Source: Hippophae tibetana
Taxonomy: Eukaryota > Streptophyta > Magnoliopsida > Rosales > Elaeagnaceae
Reading direction: 5' to 3'
Assembly: GCA_037013495.1 (NCBI GenBank)
Contig: CM072801.1
Location: 14,313,501 to 14,377,500, forward strand
DNA: 64,000 nt
The notes under the pieces are model-generated. The model was not told the origin of the DNA and ran no database searches. It saw nothing but the letters and a program-made list of their open reading frames with translations. The position numbers were made by a program, and so were the translations under genes. Shown here piece after piece: positions 47,761 through 59,191 of this stretch (positions within the stretch are counted from its first letter, which is position 1; each line of letters starts with the position of its first letter).

Positions 47761-49869
47761 CTCACTATGACAATGTTTTATGAAAATTACATTTACATTT
47801 TCATCCTTCGTACCCATTCTTCAAGATAAAAAAATTATTACAAAAATAACATTCTTAAAAATTTTAACCACAAAAATAACACTCATTATATTCACCTTAT
47901 ATATTCTCACTATTTAACAAAAAAAACTAACACATAATTTCATTTTAAACATCATCTAATTAAAAATTATTTAAATTAAAATACGATCATTTAAATTAAT
48001 TCAATATTAAAAGTTATTCAATTTAACTCTATTCAATATCATTAGAATGTTATTTTTATTATAAATTTTAAAAATATTATTTTTATAAACTCTCAAAATT
48101 ATTTATAGTCATGTACTAAAATTAATATGTATGTTATTTTCTCTTTTGATATGTTAATTACTATAAAATAACATATCAACTTAAATGAGAATCAATAAAT
48201 AATTCTTTATTTAAAAAGTTTTTGTTAAGCCAAATTCATATACATCTCTAGTTCTTTGGCTTAATCTTTTTTTTCTTAGTTCAAAAACATTCGTTGGCAA
48301 CGAAAAATGTCAAAAGAGACATCTTTCTCACATTTCTCTTTATCTTCGAGCAAGAGATGTCAAAACTTAATCCAGCGTAAAAATAATGGAAAAATCTTTG
48401 TATCTCCCATTCACTCATTATTATTAAAAAAAATGTTTTATAAATCATGAAAACTCTACCTAATTTGCTATTGGATTAGTGTTCAAAAACCAATAAAATT
48501 GAATATATTAATGAGGTTGATCCCCCCAATGTATACTAATAAAATTACTTAAAAGTACATCTCGTTCTATATCACCACTAACGATGGAGACGTCGGGTTT
48601 AAGACATTTTTCAACCCAACTTATAATCCTTTATTTCAAAAATTTAGGTCAAAATCGATCCATACATATTTTAACATAATTCAACATAAACCATTATTTT
48701 TTTGCTAGATTAAGTCGGTTTCACGTTAAAAAATTATATATAATAATTACACATGTTTGATATTTTGAAAGAATGTAAAGTTTTATATGTAATGTTTTTA
48801 ATCATTTATTTAAAAAATGTATTTAATTTGAACAATATTTTATAATAAAAGAATAAAAATTGTTGTAATATTTTTTCAAAAAAATAATATTTTATTATAC
48901 AAAACATATTTTTCAAAATTAATTCATTAAATATATAATATACATTGTCAGTTTGAATTAAAAAGATTGAAAAACTAATTACAAAAAATTGACCAATTAA
49001 TTTTTAAATTATTTAAACTAATCGATAAACCTATAAAACTCAACCCAATGCAATTGAATTGGATCTATTCAGATTAATTCGGGTTTTATCCATCCTTAAT
49101 CACTACAGTACAACTAATTAATTGTTCAAATTCGAGTTTTATTCATCCCTAATCACTACAGTGTAACTGATTAGCTTCCCATAGGTCAACATGTGTCGAT
49201 CCATCGCACTCATATTGTAATAATTTGAAACCCATCATTTTAAACACTATCATTCCTATCTACAGTGATATTAGTTGTGTACAAGGATGAGGAAATTTGA
49301 ATTTTAGATGTTTTCTTTTTGGTACAACTTTAGGATATAATTGGATATTTTCAGATTTTGATTCTTTGGGAGTCAATACTTTCAACTGATCTAGAGAAAA
49401 AACATTTCCCTTATTTCTTGTCAAAACATTAAAGCAAGTTAAGCAACAAATATCTCATAATAGTGGCAGTCCTTGTAGTTTATCCATGTTCGTTCTTTAT
49501 TGCTTGTATTTATGAAAGATGTAGTTTTGGACCGTACAAATATAAGGATCCTTCAATTAAATTTAATAAATATATAATAATATTAGTTAATTAATTAATG
49601 ATAATTATTATTATGTTAAAAAATAAAATAAAAGTTTTTAATTATAAAAAAATCAAAAATTAAGATTAAAATTTTATATAAAGATATAAAAAAATCTTAA
49701 AATAAATATATAATAATAATTATTTTATTAGTAAATATTTAATTAATTTATTAGTTTAGTAAAAATATATATATACAATAATATTTATTTTATAAGCAAT
49801 ATGTATAACACTTTGTGACAATAATATATAATCTAAATATAAGTATTAATTCATTTAATAAATAAATCA

Positions 49870-50490
49870 AATATAATATAACAACACATATGAACTTAAC
49901 ACGATAGACTAAAATTGATCGAATATAACATAATCTTGATATGAAAAAATGTGATTAGTTCAACATAATTATGACCCCTAAAATAATAATTAAAATTTAA
50001 TAATATAAAGTTAATACATAATAAAATTATCAAATATAAATTATATAATTATTATCTATTGTAAGAAAAATTTAATATTTATTAGTGTATAAGACAAAAA
50101 AAATTAAACTTGGAGTAAAAAAAGTGCAAAGGAAAGATAAATATAATAAGATGATAATATGAATTTAATACAATAGACAAAATTTAATAGAATTTAATAA
50201 GTATCTTTGAGAATATTTTTTTGATAAAAAATAATATAGATTAGTTGACTATTTATTAATTGATATTAGATATAAGATGATTTTAACAAAAAAAAATATA
50301 TGATTGGTTTAATACAATTATGACTCATAAAATAATAATTAAAGTTTAATAATGTAAAATCGATACATAATAAAATTATTAAATATAAACTATATAATTA
50401 TTATTTATAATAAAAATATTTTAATATTTATTGGTGTATATGATAAAAAAATAAACTTAAAGTAAAAAAAATAGAAGGAGTGTCAAAAGA
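49870..50490. repeat. Diverged direct tandem duplication
   Basis: ATAATTATGACCCCTAAAAT (about 49965) and ACAATTATGACTCATAAAAT (about 50314) begin matching segments of about 150 bp containing ATACATAATAAAATTAT. A second landmark, TATGAACTTAACACGATAGA (about 49887), recurs as TATGAATTTAATACAATAGA (about 50157), so the copies are not simply head to tail. Confidence 0.65.
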
Positions 50491-52624
50491 TTTGAGTTTT
50501 TATATATTAAGTTTGTTTTTCCTTGTAAAAATGAAATAACTAAGATTTTTTTTGTTTAATATAATAGAAATGTAATAATAAATGTAAATATTATTATTAT
50601 TATATTTATTTGTGTATTATAATCAAAATAATGATAAATATTAAAGTAATATTTATAAAATTAAAAATAATTTTCTTGGTTTTTAAATTAGATAAAATAA
50701 TAAAAATAATTATACAAATGTGTGAGAAAAATAAAACATTTCAACTTATTCTTAAAGATTGTGGTATGGCTTAGGATTCCTATTAGTATTAAAAGCTTTA
50801 AATTTATTCTAATTTAATACTAAAATCAAACACATAAATACCTTAAATCATTATTATTATTATTTTTAATTACCAAATATCACTACAAATGACTTGATGA
50901 ATGCAAAAAAATATAATTTTTATGTTATATGAAAAAAATTATACATATATTACTAGAGTTATATTAAAAATGAAACTCTATTTGTAAAAGAAATTATATT
51001 ATATAATTTTGAAATTTCATATATTGGAACAATTGTATATAGATGAATTCAACTTTTGTACAAAATAGAAAATTAGAACCTAGATTGGGTAGATGCACCA
51101 ACTAATGTAATCTTTTTACAAATAATATTCAAACTATACTAAACATGTCTTAAAATGTAAATTATGCTTATACTCTCACAACATTAGAGCATATATAATA
51201 CAACATGTAGTATGGTAAACTCACTTAGGAGACATATCCTACACGGTAATACTCTATAGATTTATAGGACAACCACCACCAACAAACAATTCATTATAAT
51301 AAGTAAATTAACAATTTATAACTTAAAAAATATATAAACTCAAATACCTCTATTAGTTGAAATATAACCCTCAATTGCGCTTAAGTTGCATCCATTCGTT
51401 GTTAACACATCAGCTGATCCAAGTATATTTTATCTCTTTTCGAAGTTTCTTTACCACGTGATGTGATAACTACTTATGGCTCAACCTGTTAGTATGTATA
51501 CACTTAGGCTCTTCACTAATGCACTCTAATGGTCTCTCCACGTATGCTTCTCACCTATGGAAATTATTGTTATCATGCAACACCCATTTGACACACGACT
51601 ATCTAACTTTGAGAATTGGCACCACATAAACTCTTTACTTATACAAACTATTGAGACCTTAAATCTATCATCCAACACACGACAACTCAAAACTGATATA
51701 AACTCTTAAAATGATATGATTACAACTTAGTAAATATATATTATATATCTCACAAAAAACTTACTCAATCTCAAATTTTTAGACTCGTTTTAATGTTTGA
51801 AAATATAAGAAGGACCCATCTTTGATATTTTACATCCTACAAACGACACACTATTTTTTAGACCCAACACTCAAAAGAAAAACAAACCAAAAATGGAATA
51901 GAGAATTATAGAGTCAAACATGAAAAGCTTATCCCTTAAATTCTAACTAAGAAAACAAGAAATGATAGCTAAATTTATAGAAAAAAAATTCAACTCATTT
52001 AGATCTCAACAACCCTCTTATTGACCATCTCCTTGAGGGTAAATGCTGCAAAATCTCGTCAACTAGTTTGACGAATTTTTTTTGACCCTTCGAAAGCACC
52101 TAGCAAGCTCACCAAAAGCCACAAAGAAAGAATTTTCTAACTCTAAAAAAAGGCTTAATCCACAATATGAAAACACACAAAAAATACCCAATCATGCAAG
52201 CTATATGCAATCTAAAAGAGTGAATATGTATAACAAGAAAAATTGAGATACCAATAATCAACCTTATAAAGTACAAACATAAATATTAAATAAAAAATAG
52301 ACACTATGTTTTACACATGAAAAAAACAATTTTAAAACAACAAGACTTACACAATTAAAACTATTTTTTTCCTTTTACATTTCAAATATAATTTAGTATT
52401 TTTTATTATTTTTAAAGATCCAATTTTTTAATCCCATTTTTTTAAAAAAATTATTTTTTCTTAGAGTTTTTTCTTTCAAAATTCCAATTCTAATATTGAA
52501 AAAATCACTTTAAAATTTTAAATAATTAGATAATTTTATGAATATAAGATAAATTACTAAAATTTATAAATTATATGATTTTGATCTTTTAAAAAATCAT
52601 AATTTATGGTGTGTTATACTATTT

Positions 52625-52830
52625 TTGATGGCATATTCAATAATCAAGAATTAAAATTTCTGGAACTTAAACTAAAATCTTGGAAAATTTTCATAACATT
52701 TGACTGACATAAATAAAAAAAGTGTAGAATTTCATTTCTTCTAAGATTTGAGTGAATTTACATAAATTTTGGTGAAATTTTGATTTTGAAACTTAAATTT
52801 ATATTTTATTAAATAAAATAAATACTTACG
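52625..52830. repeat. Direct repeat, left copy
   Basis: GGCATATTCAATAATCAAGA begins a stretch of about 200 bp that is repeated at 53741-53935. Shared blocks include AATTAAAATTT, a CTAAGATTT/CCAAGATTT block and TATTAAATAAAATAAA at the right end. Confidence 0.7.
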
Positions 52831-53740
52831 TTGTTATTATCAAAGATTGTAATCCTTTCCGAGCATACTTCATATAGTAGGAAATTATTTGTGTCAGTTA
52901 AGATTGTAGTAATTTTGACAATAACTTAAGTCATCCTTGTTTTTATCTTACTAGAACAATTATATTTGATTTGTAATCATATAAAAGTATGTCCACTTTC
53001 ACAAAATTAGGTCATATATATATAATTTTCACTGGTCATACATTTCCTTATGCACCACATATACTTAAAAGTGTATTGTGTAAATCATGTACTTGAGTCA
53101 CTCAATTCATGTCTACTTTTGATCTCTTGTAATACCACATAACATAAGATACCTTGATTCATAACACTCAAGCAAAATAAATTATAATTTTTTTTAATTT
53201 TACATTACTCTTTATATATTATTTTATTATACTTAACTTGGTCAAAAATAAATATATATATATACATACATATAATTAAATTTTAACATTAAATGATTTA
53301 AAAAAATTTAAATAAATTATTTATCATAAATAATACTATCCAAGATTTAAAGTTAATATTTTATTATTAATTAAGAGATTTATATTACAATATATTTAAA
53401 TCAATTGCTATAGTTAATGAGGTCTTATTAAAATTTATTTACGTACTTATTTATAATGCATTATTTAATCTAAAAAATAAGATCTCTATTATATATCATA
53501 AATATATTATAATTACGATTGATGTAATAATTTATTATTTAATATAATCGTATAGATTCAATTATATTTATCATGTAATATATTTTAAAATTCATATCAA
53601 ATTTATATAATTTAAGAGAAAATCATGACAAATGATTAAATTAATTAAAATTTATTTGATTTTTATTTTTAATTTTACTAAATACCAATGGGAAAATAAA
53701 TGTGATTTCTCGCGTACTTCCTTATATATTACTATAATAT

Positions 53741-53935
53741 AACTGGTGGCATATCCAATAACCAAGAATTAAAATTTATGAAGTTTTAGTGAAATTATAA
53801 ATTTTTGATTGTTCAAAATAGAGAGTGGTTAGAATTTTATTTATTCCAAGATTTTAGGGAGATTCTGTAAATTTTGGAAAAAATTCGGTTTTAAAGCTTA
53901 AAGTTACTTTTTATTAAATAAAATAAAAACTTAAT
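53741..53935. repeat. Direct repeat, right copy
   Basis: Starts GGCATATCCAATAACCAAGA and ends TTATTAAATAAAATAAA. It matches 52625-52830 with many mismatches and a few indels. The two might be ends of one decayed 1.3-kb element, or two copies of one small repeat. Confidence 0.7.
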
Positions 53936-54390
53936 TTACTAATAGGTTGCTATAAGTTTAACCAACACACATAATTTGGTAAGATATATCCTATTTTTAA
54001 TTTTATCTTCATTTTTATATATTTATTTATTATACAAAACAGCTTATTTTGGTGTTAGATTATTTAAATATTTAGGTAAATTATTTATTTCAAATAGTAT
54101 TATGTATGTATTAATTTTTAATGAAATTTTAAAGTTTATATTTTATTTAATTAGGACACTTATTTTATGATATATTTACTTGTAGTTAGACTCTTCTTAA
54201 AACTTACTTACTTATCTATTTATTTTTATTTTTATTTATATCTATCTTTTATACTTTATAAAATTTTAAATCACACATAAATAAAAATTGGATAAATATA
54301 CTCTTTAATTTTTGTTTCGTACTCTTGAATACCAAAGATGTCGATCAAGTCCTTAAGGTTCATATTCAATTAGTCCATGTATGAAAAAAC

Positions 54391-56383
54391 AACTAAAAAA
54401 ACAATGTGTCACACTCCGAGTTACAACGTATGGTATTTACCTTGTTACAGAAAGAAGACTTGAGTACTTGTTTGTATAGTCCATCTAGACCTCTGATTTT
54501 TTCAAACGGGCTACAGTTAAAATTTACATGTAGCTCTCATTTGAAGTATTTTGAAGCTCAATCCTTTTTATTTTTTCCTTACCATATGGACCCAACTTGT
54601 TTATCAACTCACTCACATGGGGTTGGGAAGTTTTGAAATGATGGTTTCGAGTATAACAGATTGGTAAGTCGACTCGATGGGCCCAAACTTTTCCAGTAAT
54701 GTAAAAATACTTATCCTTTCAACACGAGGTGCTATCAGGGAGTTTTAGGTGTAGTTTGTGCCCAATAACACACGATATATACGCTCTCCTTTTATCCAGA
54801 CCATTTCTCTTTAAGTAGTACATACGTTTGCTATCATCGCTTGTTAGATCCATCTCGTGTTCACCAACGATGATTGAAAGACACAAGAGAGTTTGCCATC
54901 CATTTGGATTAACTTAGGCGGGGTTAATGTCAAAAGTGTTAAGGGCATGAGCCATCATTATGAGAAACGGGCACCAAAATCATATTTTGAAAGGAGCCAA
55001 ATGTATCACCCACCACCCCGCCTGAGGATCATCGATGTCACATAAATGGAGGGGTACCGACATCAAAACTACACGGGGTGAGGTGTCATATTTTATACTT
55101 GATTTTCATAAGGTATTCAATAGTCAAAACACTATGCATCTTTCATATCTTATAATTGTCCTTAGTTTGATGGGTAGGCTCACCTTAGTTGTCACATTTC
55201 TTCTTAGGATGGGGTACCTTTTTCGTTATAGATATAAGAAAGTGAATGATAGGCATCGGTCCCTACAAAGATGATGAGGAAGTAGGATAGGATCCAGATA
55301 AACACAAGGATGGTGATAATGCTTTCCTTGGTGAGTGACCCATCCATTTTGGTTGGTCTTTCTTCATGACTTACCGAAGTTTCAACAAGTTGCTCAGTTT
55401 GTTTCGAGCTCATTGGTAAGCAAACTAAATCCCAAAATCCTTCTCTGGGTTTACCTATTCTTAAAGGAACACTTTTGGTGCGGCTTGAGAGAACATCTTT
55501 GGAATATGACGAGTAAGTTATACCTTTTTCCTTTATTAGAATACATGGTAAATAAGAAGAAAAAGAGGAAAAAGTTACTTAGTAAGCGAATGTTGCAAAT
55601 TTGATGAAGAGTGACCTGGTGATAATAAAACGAACTATTTTCCAATGAAATCGCTAGCTAGACAGATTGAAATCTAAACCAAATGTTTTTTCAAGCATAC
55701 CGGTAACGAAAAGGGAAGGGTAAGAAATTATATCATGCTAAGATTCTCTAATTTTTTTTTGGCTAAGTTAGAAACTTGAATGGATAAAAAGTTAATTTTT
55801 TCACTATTTATAAAAAGGGAATGGGAGGTGAATGGTTTTCCCATTAAAACCAAAACTAATATTGAGAATATTCCCTAGACTTCCCAAAATCCTAAGAAGT
55901 AATGGAGTGAATTTCAAGTATAATACACGTAAAATGGTCGTTATCAAAATGACCTAAATGAATTCACTTGGTTAGAACCCGTTATATTGGGCTTTTTATA
56001 AACAAATACCTCATCATGTGAATACATGAGTTAAGTTAGAAAATATTCCTTTAACTTCCCAAAGTTTTTTGAATAGATTAGTTAATATTTTGTACTCTAC
56101 ATGTAACATGTACACTACCCTAAACGACTTGGATCACCTCCTTGTATATAAGACCTTAAGAAGCTCATGTATGACAACCTGACATAGTCATCCGAATGCA
56201 CTCCTCAAAACTAACAACCTCTATATCATGACCCCGTGATTCATAGCAAACAACACCTAATCAGTTATAAACGTCGAGATTGAAAGACCCATGGGTAGCC
56301 CTCCCAAGAAATCTACATCTTAGTAAAGAGTGTACTATACAACTTAAGAATAACGACTTGATTATGTGTAAAATTATTATATA
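54391..56383. other. Unrecognised, moderately GC-rich debris
   Basis: Composition is less AT-rich than its surroundings, with several short frames on both strands (for example 55035-55274 + and 55204-55413 -). No domain could be recognised, and stops break every frame. The texture is that of an old retroelement, but I cannot name a family. Confidence 0.35.
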
Positions 56384-58221
56384 TAGGTACTCGATGAGTA
56401 TTTAAAAATCGCTAAATCACCATGATTTTATATACTTTAATTGATTAAAAAGATTTATATTTATACGATTTTATCATATTTATATATGTAAATTTGTCTT
56501 TTCAAAATCACGTGTATTTTTATTATTTTCAAGTATTTTTACTTCAAAAAAATAACTTAAATACTCAAAGAGAAATACTGGAGATAATACATCACAAACA
56601 TATTGAGAAAATAAATGAGGAAAAATAAAAAAAGATGAAAAAATTGGACAAAATGGGTCAAAAATATCAAAATCTATTGTGCAACTGCCCATCTACGTTG
56701 AGGAATGCGCGTAGTGAGCCACATTATGCTGATAAACGCTCGCAGCTGTGCCACACCTCACCAAACATCCACCTACACAACATCAAAGTCTGCGTGCATT
56801 TGCTCGAACAAACTTCGAACTCGCGTGCGCATCCGCTCGAATCACACCGAACCCACTCGCGCATCTACGCCCAACCATATCCTATCATGTCGAATTCGTG
56901 TGTGCCACTGCATGCGTCAGTGTCCATCTATTACGCATTTTTATCCAATTTTTAACATTTTTTCTACTTTTTTATCCTTCTTCTCACCTATAAATACCCC
57001 ATCTTCTCCATTACACAACACACCAAACACACGTAAAACACCTCGATAAATAAGTTTCTTAGCTTTTTCTCTCTATTTCTTATTTTTTTTGTTTTAAAGT
57101 TTTTATCTTTTTTAGAAGAACTAACCATGTTTTTGTAAATTTTTAACTTTTTGATTCAATAAACGGAAATAAAAATCTCTTTTGAGGTTTTCTAGCAATA
57201 GAATTAGCATCAAAGTAGTGTAAGAATTCTATTTTCTTTACAATTATTTTTTTTATATTATATTTAATTTGTTTTTGATTAAATTTAACATGATTGGCTG
57301 TTTGTAAGCATGATATAATAATAATGTTGTTATGCTTGCCAAATATTAAATAGATAAAAATCTTTATAAAATAAATTGATTTTATTTTTATTCAATATTT
57401 TATATTAAGAATGTTAGAGATAAATAAATCATTTTTCATTACAACTTAGATATGAAAATTAGATTTTAAGGTTTAGTTATCTGGTCTAATTTAGAGTAAT
57501 GTTCTTTTATTTGTTGGTACAATTGTCCAGTAATTAGAGCGAATCTTTATTTCAAAAGTTTTTATAAAAATTATTATTCGAAAATATATTGACAATATAT
57601 TTTCAGTAATGGTTTTAAAATTTAAAAGTTACTACTCGGATAATTAAATTATTAGGTTTAATTTGGATACCTTTAATAAAGTTTAAACTATCTAATCTCA
57701 CCAAATGTGACATTTAAATAGTTCATTTTCAATCTCTTAAAAAAAGAATTAATTTAATTAACCAAATTAATTATCGACATCACACATAGTTGTTAATTGA
57801 TTTATTTAATTAACAAAAAATATTTAACCCCATCAAATGTAGTATTCATATAAAAAAGAGAGAATCAATAAATATCAATTTATATTTTTTATAACTTAAA
57901 TAATACGAACAAACATAATTAACTTAGTTATTATATCCATAAATACTTTACTATTATAAAAGATAAAATTTGCATAAATATTTAATAAATTCATATCTAT
58001 GTTTATTTTTATGTTATTAGACTATAAAAATACAAAACCAAAAATATCGTGATAAGATATTTATGATTTAATTTCATTTTTAAGAATTTGAATAATAAAT
58101 TAAAAATCCCGTATATTACTTCCTTAGATCGACCTTGAAAGTATATTTATCATTTTCTATGTAATGATTCGTACACTTGCAAGATTTTTATAAATATAAA
58201 ATTAAAATATTTACAAGATAA
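56384..58221 (+). repeat. LTR-like interspersed repeat, copy B (probable solo LTR)
   Basis: Second copy of the repeat at 549-2285, same orientation, about 55.8 kb away. It has the shared landmarks AAATTGGACAAAATGGGTCA (56641), CACCTATAAATACCCC (about 56986, TATA box), TTTTTGATTCAATAAA (57149) and ATGATTCGTACACTTGC (58164). The promoter-like block at 56690-56930 is rich in CpG but has diverged strongly from copy A, and the TGACGTCA motif is absent. Intact genes lie between the two copies, so they are not the two LTRs of one element. Confidence 0.6.
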
Positions 58222-58860
58222 TCATTTATCAAGGTAATTTCAACACCTATTTTTTAGGTACTATATATACTTCTCTTGTAATATTAATAGAGAATATAAT
58301 CATTATCCACGTTTTACATTTCTCTTTACAAATCTTATAATATTATAATCTCTCTAAATAAATTTAAATAATATATATTTTTTAAATTTTTGAAAAGAAA
58401 GTAACCATATTAAATAAAAAAATTCTTATAATATTAAGAAATTATTTTTCTAAAAATATTTTATCCTTATTTTTTTAATTTAGTAGAAAATTGTGCGTCC
58501 TCAAGAAATTAATGTTTTTATATTTCTTTTGAACAAAGATTTTTATAATATAATAATTATGACACAAAGCAAGCATCTTTTGATTTATAATTTACATAAT
58601 TATTTTTATATACTATTTTAATAAAATCATAATTAATTAAAACAATTGATTATATTATTGTATTTAAATTTTTCATAATTGTTTTTAAATTTTTTAATTT
58701 TCACCCATAACTAAAGCTAAACAAAATTTTCATAAAAGTGAAGTACGAAAATGTCCACAACTACTCATAGTGTAGTCCTCGCCAATAAATAACGTCCACC
58801 AAAAAAATATTAAAAAAATAATAATAACCACCAAAAATCACCACACACCTTAAATCGGAA
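58222..58860. other. AT-rich spacer upstream of the PRMT4 gene
   Basis: No gene recognised. The sequence is low-complexity AT up to about 58740, where composition changes toward the PRMT4 promoter. Confidence 0.5.
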
Positions 58861-58865
58861 AAGAA

Positions 58866-58883
58866 CACGTGATTTGTCACGTG
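58866..58883. promoter_or_regulatory. Paired G-boxes upstream of the PRMT4 gene
   Basis: Two perfect CACGTG hexamers at 58866-58871 and 58878-58883, 12 bp apart start to start, about 310 bp before the PRMT4 ATG. G-boxes bind bHLH and bZIP factors in plants. That they act on this gene is inference from position. Confidence 0.6.
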
Positions 58884-59191
58884 CTTCCGTTCCACGAAGT
58901 CGTTCACTGTTACAGGTTTTAAACAGAACTATTAAACCTCAAGACTATAAGATGCGCCGAAAGCTTGTATTGCCTTCATGTACTCACTTCGCTTCTCTGA
59001 TCCTCTTCCTCTCTCTATCTCTCTTTGGCGGCTCTCTGAATTTTCGAAACTTTTGAGTTCCTCAAAGAAAAACCTAATTTCATATCGGCGCAATTAGATA
59101 CACATATAATTACATCGATAAAAACGCGAGTTCTGTGTATTTATCCAATTTTTGTCATTAAAGTTTGGAACTGAGCTCGGTAAATATAGAT

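Larger units (their letters stand above)
47761..54390. other. Long AT-rich spacer with local repeats
   Basis: No gene is recognised. Notable contents are: a decayed element at about 48560-49175 with ATTCGGGTTTTATCCATCC and its near repeat TTTTATTCATCCCTAATCAC; a direct repeat at 49870-50490; and a direct repeat pair at 52625-52830 and 53741-53935. The remainder is low-complexity AT. The interval 51300-52150 is less AT-rich but gives no recognisable protein. Confidence 0.5.

Noticed and set aside
54406..55604. Several frames of 70-90 codons as a plant gene
   Set aside because: No splice-linked reading gives a recognisable family, and every frame is closed by stops; left as unrecognised debris.
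56635..57049. Three overlapping + strand frames in copy B
   Set aside because: Different frames are open by chance in CpG-rich repeat sequence, with no shared protein in copy A.
549..58221. Reading the two LTR-like repeats as the ends of one giant retrotransposon
   Set aside because: The 54 kb between them contains three complete host genes and many unrelated elements.
58874..59056. A 60-codon frame upstream of PRMT4 as an N-terminal extension or separate gene
   Set aside because: It ends in a stop before the PRMT4 frame and lacks an ATG at its left end; only the inner ATG at 58952 is kept, as a possible uORF.
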